Assembly (NCBI GenBank): GCA_022432975.1
Contig: CM039509.1
Span: 2,845,982-2,909,981, forward strand
Source of the DNA: Begonia masoniana
Lineage: Eukaryota; Streptophyta; Magnoliopsida; Cucurbitales; Begoniaceae
DNA length: 64,000 nt
Direction of reading: 5' to 3'
Shown here: positions 40,742 to 52,300 of the stretch, piece by piece
How positions within the stretch are numbered: the first letter of the stretch is position 1
Layout of the letters: the number at the start of each line of letters is the position of its first letter
Made by a program: the position numbers and the translations under genes
Notes under the pieces: generated by a model
What the model saw: the letters and a program-made list of their open reading frames with translations, nothing else
What the model was told of the DNA's origin: nothing
Databases searched by the model: none

Positions 40742-40960
40742 AAATAGAATTCTGAAAAAGGTTGAAGGAGAAGGGAGAAGACGAAGAAGAGAGAAGAGAA
40801 GAGATTTTGCTTGATAAAATTATCTGTTGTATATGTTTTTCACATTGATGTAATTACAATGTACATATGTATTTATACTACATTGATGACAAGGGTAATT
40901 ACGAAAAAAATATAATTAAGAGCTAATCTAAAAATAATAATGAAATGTTACATGCTAACA
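40742..40960 (-). repeat. 3' LTR of the copia element
   Basis: 219 bp, from aaatagaattctg to atgctaaca on the plus strand; clear match to 58398-58653 but shorter by about 37 bp, mainly near its plus-strand right end. Confidence 0.9.
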
Positions 40961-41082
40961 TCCCCCTCAAGAGCAAGATCGTGGGCCGAATATCTTGGAT
41001 GTGAATGCAGAAAAGTTTGATGCTAGAAAAGGCTTGATAAGAGCATCAGCGAGTTGGTATTCTAAAGGAGTAAATTTGACAA

Positions 41083-41522
41083 TCAAGGATTTCTTTTGCA
41101 CCTTTTTTCGAATAAAATGAAAGTCAATTTCAACATGTTTGGATTTTGAGTGTAATACTGGATTTGATGTAGGTATGTCGCACTCAGATTATCGCAGAAG
41201 ATGAGAGGTATAGCAGATGATACAATACCAATTTCGGTGAGGAGAGATTGTAACCAAAGAAGTTTGGCTGCACCATTGGCTATGCTTCTGTATTCAGATT
41301 CAGTGCTAGAATGAGAAACAACTTTTTGTTTTACCGAAGACCAAGAAATAAGATTAGATCCCAAAAAGATGTAGTAGCTACTTGTGCTTTTACGGTCATC
41401 CAGACACGAAGCCCAATCAGCATCCGTATAACAAGTTAAGTTAAAACATGATAAAGGATAAAATGTTATATCGAGAGATAATATTCCTTGAAGATAACGT
41501 AGAATCCTTTTAACATATTGCC
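41083..41522 (-). pseudogene. Copia RNase H fragment
   Basis: The minus frame reads YVKRILRYLQG, CYTDADWASCLDDRKSTS, LISWSSVKQKVVSHSSTESEY and LLWLQSLLTEIG, the copia RNase H region. It continues the reverse transcriptase fragment at 54395 across the hAT insertion: the break falls at the codons around WQY/YVKRIL, inside the 8-bp target duplication. Confidence 0.9.
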
Positions 41523-42033
41523 TAGAGGTGGGCAGAACCGGCCCGAAACTGGCGGACCGGACTGGATCGCCGGTTCGGGCCGGTTCCGTGTGGTTGGGAG
41601 CCGGTCCCGGTTCGGAACCGCGGTCCGGTTCACGGTTCCGAGGTTTGGGAACCGGCCCGGACCGTGGGAGTACCAACCCATGGGTCAGCCTGGGAAATGA
41701 GTTATCCGACCCGGCCACCCATGGGTCGGATGCCCTAAAACTGAAGTTCACCTCAGAGTTCACACACGATCCAGAGTTCCCCTCTGCCGACTGCCGAGTC
41801 CCGACCTCGAATCCTTGTATCTACGACCCGAACGGTAAAAAAATAATTGGTTTTGCTTCGTCGGAGAGATGAGTGTAACACCCGACATTTCGGCCAGGTG
41901 ATTTTCTGACCATTTTATTTATTACCCTTTTATTTAACCTTTATGATTTAAATTTGATGTTAAGACAAATTTATTACAAGTTGAGTAAAACTAGGTTGGG
42001 TGGCAGAATTGTAATTAAGATTGATGGATTAAG

Positions 42034-42084
42034 TATAAATAGAAAAAGGAAACCTTAAATCTCATTTAAACCTCACTGTAGCCG
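42034..42084 (+). promoter_or_regulatory. LTR core promoter of gypsy element 2
   Basis: TATAAATA at 42034-42041 and, about 33 bp after its end, CACTGTAGCCG at 42074-42084. The same CACTGTAGCCG lies 30 bp after a TATA-like site in gypsy element 1, although the surrounding LTR sequence differs, so it may mark the R-region start. The copy in the right LTR is unchanged. Inferred from spacing and conservation. Confidence 0.55.
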
Positions 42085-43633
42085 ACACCCCTTCTCTCGG
42101 CGATTTCTTCTCTCCCGAGCTCCTGCTCTCTGTTACCGGCGTTCTCCCTCACTGACGACTATTTTCAGCCTGCATTTTCTCTGCAAGTTCGTACCCGAGG
42201 TATGCAATAGACAATGTAGCTATCTGTTAGTTTATCAGCTCTGTTTTCAGCTCAGCATCTGAACTTGGAGTTTATCAATGGCCATGCCGTTTTAGAACAT
42301 TTTAGAATCCGAGAGTAGTAATGTCAACCCGAATAGATTCTAGTCATTTTAAGTAACCTAACTCAGATTTAATCAATAGTAGAACCTCTTTGTTCTATTT
42401 TGGATTTCAGATTCTGCACAGAGCTTTAGACTAAGGATTCGGAGATGACTCTAGCTATTAGATTCTAGGATGACCTATGATTAGAACTTTTAGGATTTTA
42501 TTTAACTACTGTAATGTGAAATGTGTTAGGTGAAGAAGTTGAAGAGAAAGTGATCCAAGTTGCTAAGGAATCCAGGTAAGTGAATGTATTAAGTTTCCGG
42601 CCAATAGGGCCCTACATCAAAGGATTAAGTTAGATTTAGTGAACATTGTCTGCTATATGTTTGATGAAATGTCGATGGATATGGTTCTGTTATTCTCATG
42701 TACTCCCCTGTCTTAGTTCGATGATTAAGTGCATTTATGTTATGCATCATGTTTTACTTCTCAAGCATATGAAAATGTTTTGAAATATGTTTTCTCATGA
42801 ATAAGGTAAGAAGATAAAACTGATGCAACGTGGTTAAGTGAGGGTTGGGGGTGGTTCGGCGTACGTCACAGTCCGCAGTAGGACATATGAATACGACCCG
42901 CAGTAGGGACCATGATCAAACTCACTGTCGAACCCCCTTTACCGGCACAAATCCTCCCTTAAACCACATAATATAATGAAGAATATGAATGATGAAAGGA
43001 ATGATGAATATGAGCATGTCTACGAATGATGATTATGAACAATGAATACGAGATACGATTATGAATGATGATTAAGATAAGTACATGAAAAGAAAAGACT
43101 TATGAGCATGTTTTTCTCCAAGTTATGCATTCATGAACTCATAATAGTTTGCATTCCTTACTAAGCCTTAGGCTTACAGTTACACCTTATGATGTAGGTG
43201 AAGAAATATCAGGTGAGGAATTCAAAGTTGATGAAAATGTCTGAGCTAGGTTGCTGGAGGTGATCAGTGTGAAATCTGTGGCTGGATGGCAAATGAGTAA
43301 CCCTGGTTAACGTTTTATGATTTAAGGATGTTTATAAGTTCTGAAGTTTAAGTAGTAATGTTTATGATTATGGAAGTCTAAGTATGATGACTTTACTTTC
43401 GAATTATTGAGTTCTGAGTTTGCCTGGTATGAGTACTGAATCTGAGGATATTTATGAGGATATGAAATGAATTATTAAGTCTTTCGCTGTATGAGTTCTA
43501 GTAAGTTTATGGTTCATTCCGCTTGAGTCCTGGTTATTAAGATTGAGGCTATGAAGTTTATGTTATCTAAAATCTAAGTCTGAGAAAAGCCAGGATGTCT
43601 TCTGCCGAGGGACGCTGGAGGAAAAATTGTTGT

Positions 43634-44275
43634 CTTCCGGCTGACGTCATCGGCAGGAGAAGTGTAATAGAAGTTGTATGAGTTGCCTTCCGGCTGACGT
43701 CATCGGAAGGGGAAAGATGGTTGTCTTCCGGCTGACGTCATCGGAAGAGGAGAATTGTTGTCTTCCGGCTGACGTCATCGGCAGGAGAAGTGTGGTAGAA
43801 GTTGTATGAGTTTGCCTTCCGGCTGACGTCATCGGAAGGGGAAAGATGGTTGTCTTCCGGCTGACGTCATCGGAAGAGGAGAATTGTTGTCTTCCGGCTG
43901 ACGTCATCGGCAGGAGAAGTGTGATAGAAGTTGTATGAGTTTGCCTTCCGGCTGACGTCATCGGAAGAGGAGAATTGTTGTCTTCCGGCTGACGTCATCG
44001 GCAGGAGAAGTGTGATAGAAGTTGTATGAGTTTTGCCTTCCGGCTGACGTCATCGGAAGAGGAGAATTGTTGTCTTCCGGCTGACGTCATCGGCAGGAGA
44101 AGTGTGATAGAAGTTGTATGAGTTTGCCTTCCGGCTGACGTCATCGAAGAGGAGAATTGTTGTCTTCCGGCTGACGTCATCGGCAGGAGAAATGTGATGG
44201 AAGTTGTATGGGTTTGCCTTCCGGCTGACGTCATCGGAAGAGGAAAATGGTTGTCTCCCGGCTGACGTCATCGGA
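43634..44275 (+). repeat. TGACGTCA tandem array, left LTR (about 15 units)
   Basis: All units share the 20-bp core CTTCCGGCTGACGTCATCGG. Three types alternate: A (37 bp, core plus aagaggagaattgttgt), B (54 bp, core plus a tail ending tatgagtttgc) and C (38 bp, core plus aaggggaaagatggttgt). The order begins B-C-A, B-C-A, then B-A pairs. The core centre TGACGTCA is a perfect palindrome and the consensus of TGA/HY5/CREB-type bZIP sites; CCG...CGG extends the dyad. Unit counts were made by eye. Confidence 0.93.
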
Positions 44276-44743
44276 AGAAGAAAACGCTATTTTGTCGTCT
44301 AGTGACCGGTAGAGGTAGTGTAATTCTCTACCGGAAGACAAAGATGTTATTTTGTCGTCTAGTGACCGGTATAGGTAGTGTAATTCTCTACCGGAAGAAG
44401 TATATCACACGAGTAATTTAATGAAGCACGAGAGAGTCACGTGTCCACCAGTAGATGTCCCCTACCGGATGAGGTTTTAATGAACACGAAAGCTGCACGT
44501 GTTCATCGGTAGATGTCCATCACCGAGCGAGTTTTAATGGGTCACGTGTTAAGCTCATGCCCACCGGAAGATGTGAACTCTAAGCTTGTCGTTTAGCGAT
44601 TGGCTGAAGTGCTTGCATGGCTCGCCGGCAGATGCTATGCACTTCATTAAAATTACGTTTTCAAAAAAAAAGAGTACAAAATGAATTTAAGTTTAAGTAA
44701 AGTCAAGAATTTCGTGACGGTCCTCCTCGGGTCGTTACAATTA

Positions 44744-44755
44744 TGGTATCAAAGC
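44744..44755 (+). promoter_or_regulatory. Primer binding site of gypsy element 2
   Basis: tggtatcaaagc, five bases after the LTR; 11 of 12 bases complementary to initiator tRNA-Met. Confidence 0.85.
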
Positions 44756-44829
44756 TAAACCAGGTTCTAAAATCGGTTCTGTAGACTGCCTTCCAGCACA
44801 GATTGCCACCTGAGTACTCTCCAACAACT

Positions 44830-44889
44830 GTAAGTGTTTACGATTCTAGTGATGTCATTATGTTAAGATGTGTTTCTATTATTGCTTAG
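44830..44889 (+). promoter_or_regulatory. Possible 60-nt leader intron before gag, gypsy element 2
   Basis: Donor act/gtaagtgttta and acceptor ttgcttag/gaat bracket 60 nt ending 10 bases before the gag ATG. Gypsy element 1 has the same arrangement at 33315-33374, also exactly 60 nt (act/gtaagtgttta to tgtacag/gaat). Conservation of both ends while the middle differs suggests a real intron, but 60 nt is short for plants. Confidence 0.4.
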
Positions 44890-44899
44890 GAATCTCAAG

Positions 44900-47800
44900 A
44901 TGGTAAGAGGTCAACAGAGGGAAGACAACGTGGATAGTACCACCGTTGCTCAGCTAATAGAATTAGTTAATCGCCAATCACGACAAATAGAGCAACTAGT
45001 GATTACTAGAGAAGAGCTTGGGAACTCCAGCTCTAATGTAACTCATGATCATGGGGGTGAGCGCTTCCACAGGCTCAGACCCCCGACATTCAATGGCCAA
45101 GTTTCTGACCCCATTTATGCTGAGGAATGGATCCGAAAAGTAGAGGACATGTTTAAGTATGCGAAAGTTGATGAAGGAGATAGAGTCACCTATGCTGTCT
45201 ATCATTTGGAGCTGAATGCAAGGCATTGGTGGGATTCTCTTCAGAGCACTGTTAATGCAGAGACTATGACTTGGGATATGTTTAAGACTGCCTTCTTTGA
45301 CAAGTACTTCAATAGGACCGTTCAGGCCGGCAAGAAGAAAGAATTCATGAACCTGCGGCAAACTGGCTCCGTGACGGATTATATATGCAAATTCGATGCT
45401 TTGTCACGGTTTGCTCCCCGACTGGTTGAGAATGATGAAGACAAGATTTACCAATTTGTTCAAGGACTGAAGCCGAGTTTGTATGTGAAGGTAAAGACTT
45501 CTGGGATACACAATATACCTTATGGCGAAGTGACGGCTAAGGCCCTGGAATTGGAGGAGGCTGAGATGACAGCTTATGCACAGCGTGAACAGCCAAGGAA
45601 GTTCACTAAGGAGACTCAACCACCACCACGGCAGAACAAGGGATGGCAACCCCAGCAGAACAGAAACCAGCAACAACAACAGCAAGGTGTTAAGAGATCC
45701 TTCAATCCAAGTGATGACCAAGGAAGAGGAAAGCGACCTTCGGCTCCCCTATGTTCCAACTGTCAGAAGAATCACCATGGGGAGTGCAAGCTGCACTCTG
45801 GCCGTTGCTATAGATGCGACAAGGTTGGACACATAGCCAGAGACTGGCCGATGCCATCAGACCCGAATCGAATTAGAGTTGCACCAAGAGTCTATGCTAT
45901 GATGGAGGATGAAGATGTTGAACCACACACGGTCATATCAGGTACCATTATGGTTTGTGGTTTTTCTGCTTATACACTTATTGATACGGGAGCCACACAC
46001 TCATTCATAGCAACCCTGTTTGTGTGTAAACATAAGTTAGAACTTTCGCCAGTTGATAAACCGTATAGAGTTATGTTACCATCAGGGAAGTCTTTACATT
46101 CTGAGCAAATGTTGAAGGGTGATGTTTTGTCCTTAGGAGGTAAGGAGCTATATGTAGAACTGATTATGATTGACATGAAAGGATATGAGATTATTTTAGG
46201 AATGGATTGGTTATTTAGGCATTATGCCACGATTAGTTGTAGGACTGGCCTAGTTGATTTCCGACCCCCAAATGGAGATCGGTATACCTTCCAAGCTATT
46301 CCAAAGATGAGTAAGATACCAATCATATCCTCACTAGCGACTCAACGGTTACTGAAGAATGGTTGCTTGAGTTATCTAGCCAACATAATGGATGTCCGAG
46401 TGAAGAATAAGGCGGAACTACAAGATATTCCTACCGTACGAGAGTTTCCTGAAGCATTCTTGGACGACTTACCGGGACTACCACCCGATAGAGAGATAGA
46501 ATTTGTGATTGATACATACCCCGAGGCATTACCTGTATCTAAGAATCCTTACCGAATGGCACCTGTTGAGTTAAAAGAATTAAAGGTCCAACTACAGGAA
46601 TTAGTTGACAAGGGATTTATACGTTCTAGTAGTTCTCCCTGGGGTGCACCTGTCCTTTTCGTTAAAAAGAAAGATGGTTCTCTTAGAATGTGTATAGACT
46701 ACAGAGAACTGAATAAGTTGACAGTCAAGAATAAATATCCTTTACCCCGGATAGATGACCTGTTTGACCAACTACAAGGAGCTAAGGTATTCTCAAAGAT
46801 TGACTTACGTTCGGGTTATTACCAACTGAAGGTTAAGGAAGGAGATATACCAAAGACAGCCTTCAGAACCCGCTACGGACATTATGAATTTCTTGTGATG
46901 TCATTTGGACTGACTAATGCGCCTGCCGCTTTCATGGACTTGATGAACCGAGTATTTCGTGAATACCTGGATAAGTTTGTGATTGTGTTTATAGATGACA
47001 TTTTAGTATACTCACAGACTGAAACCGACCATGCAGAACATTTGAGAATAGTATTATCAACCTTAAAACAGCAGCAGCTTTATGCCAAATTGTCCAAATG
47101 TGAATTTTGGCTGGATAAGGTCAACTTCTTAGGTCATGTCATTTCTGCTGAGGGCATATCAGTAGATCCAACTAAGGTTCAGGCCGTTAAGGATTGGCCA
47201 CAGCCAAAGAATGTCAGTGAAGTTCGAAGTTTCCTTGGTCTGGCTGGCTACTATAGAAAGTTCATTAAAGGATTCTCTATGATAGCTAAACCTTTGACCA
47301 ATTTAACCAAGAAGGACCTCAAGTACTTTTGGACCGAAGCTTGTGAAGATAGCTTCCAATTATTGAAACAGAAGTTAACGACAGCCCCGCTATTAACTCT
47401 CCCAACTGAAGAAGGAAAATTTAGTGTTTATTGTGACGCATCCAAGATTGGTTTGGGATGTGTTTTGATGCAAGAAGGTAAAGTTGTGGCGTATGCCTCT
47501 AGGCAGCTAAAAGGTTATGAACAGAATTACCCCACTCATGATTTAGAGCTAGCTGCAGTTGTTTTTGCTTTAAAAATTTGGAGGCACTATTTGTATGGAC
47601 AGCAGTGCGATGTGTTTTCTGACCACAAGAGTTTAAAGTATCTTTTCACCCAAAAGGAATTAAACATGAGACAAAGACGTTGGTTAGAATTTGTTAAGGA
47701 CTATGACTTTGAAATCAAGTACCACCCGGGTAAGGCTAATGCTGTGGCCGATGCTTTGAGCAGAATGTCAAAAACAATGCAACCCGCAGTATCAGTTTTG

Positions 47801-49351
47801 TCTGCACCCTTGAGGACTGAAGTTCAGAAGTTTGAATTGGAACTAGTTCCAGGGTTGTCAGCTTTACTTACCGATTTGACCATTCAACCAACGGTTTTGG
47901 AAAAGATCAAAGAGTCACAACAGAAGGATTCCGAGGAGAATAACAGTATGATGAATAAGTTGAAGGACGCCACCTCCGAGTTTAGTCTTTCCAATGATGG
48001 AATCCTGAGATTTAGGAATCGATGGTATGTCCCTTGTGATGAAGAATTACGTAAGTTGATTTTGGCCGAGGCTCACTCGTCTTCCTTTTCTATACATCCC
48101 GGTAGCACCAAGATGTATCGAGACTTAAAGTTACTTTATTGGTGGCCTAATATGAAGAGGGATATCGCCAAGTACGTAGAATCATGCTTGGTATGCCAGC
48201 AAGTTAAAGCCGAGCACCAACGACCAGGAGGTACCCTTCAACCTCTACCTATTCCCGAATGGAAGTGGGAAAACATTGCCATGGATTTTGTTGTAGGATT
48301 ACCTAAGACAACTAAAGGACATGACAGTATTTGGGTTGTGATTGATAGACTGACAAAATCGGCCCATTTCTTACCTGTAAAGACAACCTACACGATGGAC
48401 CAACTTGCTAATCTTTACGTTCAAGAAATTATCAGATTGCATGGGATTCCCGTATCCATAGTCTCTGATCGTGACCCTAGATTCACCTCCCGATTCTGGA
48501 AAAGTTTACAAGGTACCTTAGGCACAAAGTTATCCTTCAGCACCGCTTTTCACCCGCAGACCGATGGACAATCCGAGAGGACCATTCAGATACTCGAGGA
48601 TATGTTGAGAGCATGTGTGCTTGACTTTCAGACTACATGGAGTAGACACTTACCTCTGATTGAGTTTTCTTACAACAATAGTTACCAGTCCACCATTGGT
48701 ATGGCACCCTATGAAGCTTTGTATGGCAGGAAATGTAGGTCACCTTTGTACTGGGATGAGGTTGGTGAAGCGAAGTTATTGGGCCCAGAGATTTTACAAC
48801 AGATGTCAGACAAGATTACAGTCATTAGGAAAAGGATGTTAACTGCACAAAGCCGGCAGAAGAGTTATGCGGACCAAAGAAGAAGAGATCTTGAATTTTC
48901 TGTCGGCGATGAAGTTTTCCTGAAGATTTCACCATTTATAGGAGTCTTAAGATTTGGCAAGAAAGGGAAGCTTAACCCACGGTTCATTGGACCATTCATT
49001 GTTCTAGCAAAGATTGGTAACACAGCTTACAGATTGCAATTGCCCCCGTCATTGGAGAAAGTTCATAATGTTTTTCATGTGTCTATGCTAAGGAAATGCA
49101 TACGTGATCCAGCGCATGTTGTTGTGCCATCAGAAATCGAGATTGAGCCGACTTTAGAGTATGAAGAAAAACCAGTGCAAATTTTGGACTCTGCAGTGAA
49201 GACTCTAAGGAATAAGGAAATCTTGTTGGTTAAGGTCTTGTGGAAGAATCATGGTATTGAAGAAGCTACATGGGAACTACAGCAAGATATGTTGGACAAG
49301 TATCCAAAGCTTTTCGCTCGACCAATTTTCGAGGACGAAAATTTTGTTTAA
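44900..49351 (+). CDS. Gag-pol polyprotein of gypsy element 2, intact frame
   Basis: A single frame of 1483 codons from ATG 44900 (aagATGGTAAGA) to TAA at 49349. Domains in order are gag ([21 protein letters not shown]); a zinc knuckle [14 protein letters not shown] whose last cysteine is tryptophan (codon 45845-45847); protease ([11 protein letters not shown]); reverse transcriptase with intact [10 protein letters not shown]; RNase H ([24 protein letters not shown]); integrase with its HHCC finger and DDE residues ([26 protein letters not shown]); a GPY/F-like module (LNPRFIGPF); and a chromodomain-like tail ([16 protein letters not shown]). The product would assemble virus-like particles, reverse transcribe and integrate the element. 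Apart from the knuckle residue I see no inactivating change, so it could be recently active. Confidence 0.95.
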   Translation: MVRGQQREDNVDSTTVAQLIELVNRQSRQIEQLVITREELGNSSSNVTHDHGGERFHRLRPPTFNGQVSDPIYAEEWIRKVEDMFKYAKVDEGDRVTYAVYHLELNARHWWDSLQSTVNAETMTWDMFKTAFFDKYFNRTVQAGKKKEFMNLRQTGSVTDYICKFDALSRFAPRLVENDEDKIYQFVQGLKPSLYVKVKTSGIHNIPYGEVTAKALELEEAEMTAYAQREQPRKFTKETQPPPRQNKGWQPQQNRNQQQQQQGVKRSFNPSDDQGRGKRPSAPLCSNCQKNHHGECKLHSGRCYRCDKVGHIARDWPMPSDPNRIRVAPRVYAMMEDEDVEPHTVISGTIMVCGFSAYTLIDTGATHSFIATLFVCKHKLELSPVDKPYRVMLPSGKSLHSEQMLKGDVLSLGGKELYVELIMIDMKGYEIILGMDWLFRHYATISCRTGLVDFRPPNGDRYTFQAIPKMSKIPIISSLATQRLLKNGCLSYLANIMDVRVKNKAELQDIPTVREFPEAFLDDLPGLPPDREIEFVIDTYPEALPVSKNPYRMAPVELKELKVQLQELVDKGFIRSSSSPWGAPVLFVKKKDGSLRMCIDYRELNKLTVKNKYPLPRIDDLFDQLQGAKVFSKIDLRSGYYQLKVKEGDIPKTAFRTRYGHYEFLVMSFGLTNAPAAFMDLMNRVFREYLDKFVIVFIDDILVYSQTETDHAEHLRIVLSTLKQQQLYAKLSKCEFWLDKVNFLGHVISAEGISVDPTKVQAVKDWPQPKNVSEVRSFLGLAGYYRKFIKGFSMIAKPLTNLTKKDLKYFWTEACEDSFQLLKQKLTTAPLLTLPTEEGKFSVYCDASKIGLGCVLMQEGKVVAYASRQLKGYEQNYPTHDLELAAVVFALKIWRHYLYGQQCDVFSDHKSLKYLFTQKELNMRQRRWLEFVKDYDFEIKYHPGKANAVADALSRMSKTMQPAVSVLSAPLRTEVQKFELELVPGLSALLTDLTIQPTVLEKIKESQQKDSEENNSMMNKLKDATSEFSLSNDGILRFRNRWYVPCDEELRKLILAEAHSSSFSIHPGSTKMYRDLKLLYWWPNMKRDIAKYVESCLVCQQVKAEHQRPGGTLQPLPIPEWKWENIAMDFVVGLPKTTKGHDSIWVVIDRLTKSAHFLPVKTTYTMDQLANLYVQEIIRLHGIPVSIVSDRDPRFTSRFWKSLQGTLGTKLSFSTAFHPQTDGQSERTIQILEDMLRACVLDFQTTWSRHLPLIEFSYNNSYQSTIGMAPYEALYGRKCRSPLYWDEVGEAKLLGPEILQQMSDKITVIRKRMLTAQSRQKSYADQRRRDLEFSVGDEVFLKISPFIGVLRFGKKGKLNPRFIGPFIVLAKIGNTAYRLQLPPSLEKVHNVFHVSMLRKCIRDPAHVVVPSEIEIEPTLEYEEKPVQILDSAVKTLRNKEILLVKVLWKNHGIEEATWELQQDMLDKYPKLFARPIFEDENFV

Positions 49352-49362
49352 GGAGGGGTGGA
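49350..49362 (+). promoter_or_regulatory. Polypurine tract of gypsy element 2
   Basis: aaggaggggtgga directly before the right LTR, the usual plus-strand priming site. Confidence 0.8.
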
Positions 49363-52300
49363 TGTAACACCCGACATTTCGGCCAGGTGATTTTCTGACC
49401 ATTTTATTTATCACCCTTTTATTTAACCTTTATGATTTAAATTTGATGTTAAGACAAATTTATTACAAGTTGAGTAAAACTAGGTTGGGTGGCAGAATTG
49501 TAATTAAGATTGATGGATTAAGTATAAATAGAAAAAGGAAACCTTAAATCTCATTTAAACCTCACTGTAGCCGACACCCCTTCTCTCGGCGATTTCTTCT
49601 CTCCCGAGCTCCTGCTCTCTGTTACCGGCGTTCTCCCTCACTGACGACTATTTTCAGCCTGCATTTTCTCTGCAAGTTCGTACCCGAGGTATGCAATAGA
49701 CAATGTAGCTATCTGTTAGTTTATCAGCTCTGTTTTCAGCTCAGCATCTGAACTTGGAGTTTATCAATGGCCATGCCGTTTTAGAACATTTTAGAATCCG
49801 AGAGTAGTAATGTCAACCCGAATAGATTCTAGTCATTTTAAGTAACCTAACTCAGATTTAATCAATAGTAGAACCTCTTTGTTCTATTTTGGATTTCAGA
49901 TTCTGCACAGAGCTTTAGACTAAGGATTCGGAGATGACTCTAGCTATTAGATTCTAGGATGACCTATGATTAGAACTTTTAGGATTTTATTTAACTACTG
50001 TAATGTGAAATGTGTTAGGTGAAGAAGTTGAAGAGAAAGTGATCCAAGTTGCTAAGGAATCCAGGTAAGTGAATGTATTAAGTTTCCGGCCAATAGGGCC
50101 CTACATCAAAGGATTAAGTTAGATTTAGTGAACATTGTCTGCTATATGTTTGATGAAATGTCGATGGATATGGTTCTGTTATTCTCATGTACTCCCCTGT
50201 CTTAGTTCGATGATTAAGTGCATTTATGTTATGCATCATGTTTTACTTCTCAAGCATATGAAAATGTTTTGAAATATGTTTTCTCATGAATAAGGTAAGA
50301 AGATAAAACTGATGCAACGTGGTTAAGTGAGGGTTGGGGGTGGTTCGGCGTACGTCACAGTCCGCAGTAGGACATATGAATACGACCCGCAGTAGGGACC
50401 ATGATCAAACTCACTGTCGAACCCCCTTTACCGGCACAAATCCTCCCTTAAACCACATAATATAATGAAGAATATGAATGATGAAAGGAATGATGAATAT
50501 GAGCATGTCTACGAATGATGATTATGAACAATGAATACGAGATACGATTATGAATGATGATTAAGATAAGTACATGAAAAGAAAAGACTTATGAGCATGT
50601 TTTTCTCCAAGTTATGCATTCATGAACTCATAATAGTTTGCATTCCTTACTAAGCCTTAGGCTTACAGTTACACCTTATGATGTAGGTGAAGAAATATCA
50701 GGTGAGGAATTCAAAGTTGATGAAAATGTCTGAGCTAGGTTGCTGGAGGTGATCAGTGTGAAATCTGTGGCTGGATGGCAAATGAGTAACCCTGGTTAAC
50801 GTTTTATGATTTAAGGATGTTTATAAGTTCTGAAGTTTAAGTAGTAATGTTTATGATTATGGAAGTCTAAGTATGATGACTTTACTTTCGAATTATTGAG
50901 TTCTGAGTTTGCCTGGTATGAGTACTGAATCTGAGGATATTTATGAGGATATGAAATGAATTATTAAGTCTTTCGCTGTATGAGTTCTAGTAAGTTTATG
51001 GTTCATTCCGCTTGAGTCCTGGTTATTAAGATTGAGGCTATGAAGTTTATGTTATCTAAAATCTAAGTCTGAGAAAAGCCAGGATGTCTTCTGCCGAGGG
51101 ACGCTGGAGGAAAAATTGTTGTCTTCCGGCTGACGTCATCGGCAGGAGAAGTGTAATAGAAGTTGTATGAGTTGCCTTCCGGCTGACGTCACGGAAGGGG
51201 AAAGATGGTTGTCTTCCGGCTGACGTCATCGGAAGAGGAGAATTGTTGTCTTCCGGCTGACGTCATCGGCAGGAGAAGGTGGGTAGAAGTTGTATGAGTT
51301 TGCCTTCCGGCTGACGTCATCGGAAGGGGAAAGATGGTTGTCTTCCGGCTGACGTCATCGGAAGAGGAGAATTGTTGTCTTCCGGCTGACGTCATCGGCA
51401 GGAGAAGTGTGATAGAAGTTGTATGAGTTTGCCTTCCGGCTGACGTCATCGGAAGGGGAAAGATGGTTGTCTTCCGGCTGACGTCATCGGAAGAGGAGAA
51501 TTGTTGTCTTCGGCTGACGTCATCGGCAGGAGAAGTGTGATAGAAGTTGTATGAGTTTGCCTTCCGGCTGACGTCATCGGAAGAGGAGAATTGTTGTCTT
51601 CGGCTGACGTCATCGGCAGGAGAAGTGTGATAGAAGTTGTATGAGTTTGCCTTCCGGCTGACGTCATCGGAAGAGGAGAATGTTGTCTTCCGGCTGACGT
51701 CATCGGCAGGAGAAGTGTGATAGAAGTTGTATGAGTTTGCCTTCCGGCTGACGTCATCGGAAGAGGAGAATTGTTGTCTTCCGGCTGCGTCATCGGCAGG
51801 AGAAGTGTGATAGAAGTTGTATGAGTTTGCCTTCCGGCTGACGTCATCGGAAGAGGAGAATTGTTGTCTTCCGGCTGACGTCATCGGAAGAGGAGAATTG
51901 TTGTCTTCCGGCTGACGTCATCGGAAGAGGAGAATTGTTGTCTTCCGGCTGACGTCATCGAAGAGGAGAATTGTTGTCTTCCGGCTGACGTCATCGGAAG
52001 GGGAAAGATGGTTGTCTTCCGGCTGACGTCATCGGCAGGAGAAGTGTGATAGAAGTTGTATGAGTTTGCCTTCCGGCTGACGTCATCGAAGAGGAGAATT
52101 GTTGTCTTCCGGCTGACGTCATCGAAGAGGAGAATTGTTGTCTTCCGGCTGACGTCATCGGAAGAGGAGAATTGTTGTCTTCCGGCTGACGTCATCGGAA
52201 GGGGAAAGATGGTTGTCTTCCGGCTGACGTCATCGGAAGAGGAGAATTGTTGTCTTCCGGCTGACGTCATCGGCAGGAGAAGTGTGATAGAAGTTGTATG

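Larger units (their letters stand above)
41874..44739 (+). repeat. Left LTR of gypsy element 2
   Basis: It carries TATAAATA at 42034-42041, a candidate start at CACTGTAGCCG (42074), splice-like cag/gtaagt at about 42565, a tandem array of about 15 units (43634-44275), and about 460 bp of unique DNA after the array with short words such as ctaccggaaga and accggtagaggtag. Confidence 0.94.

Noticed and set aside
43634..44275. Repeat-spacer look resembling a CRISPR array
   Set aside because: Units are contiguous with repeated tails of only three types, inside a plant LTR; there are no unique spacers and no cas genes.
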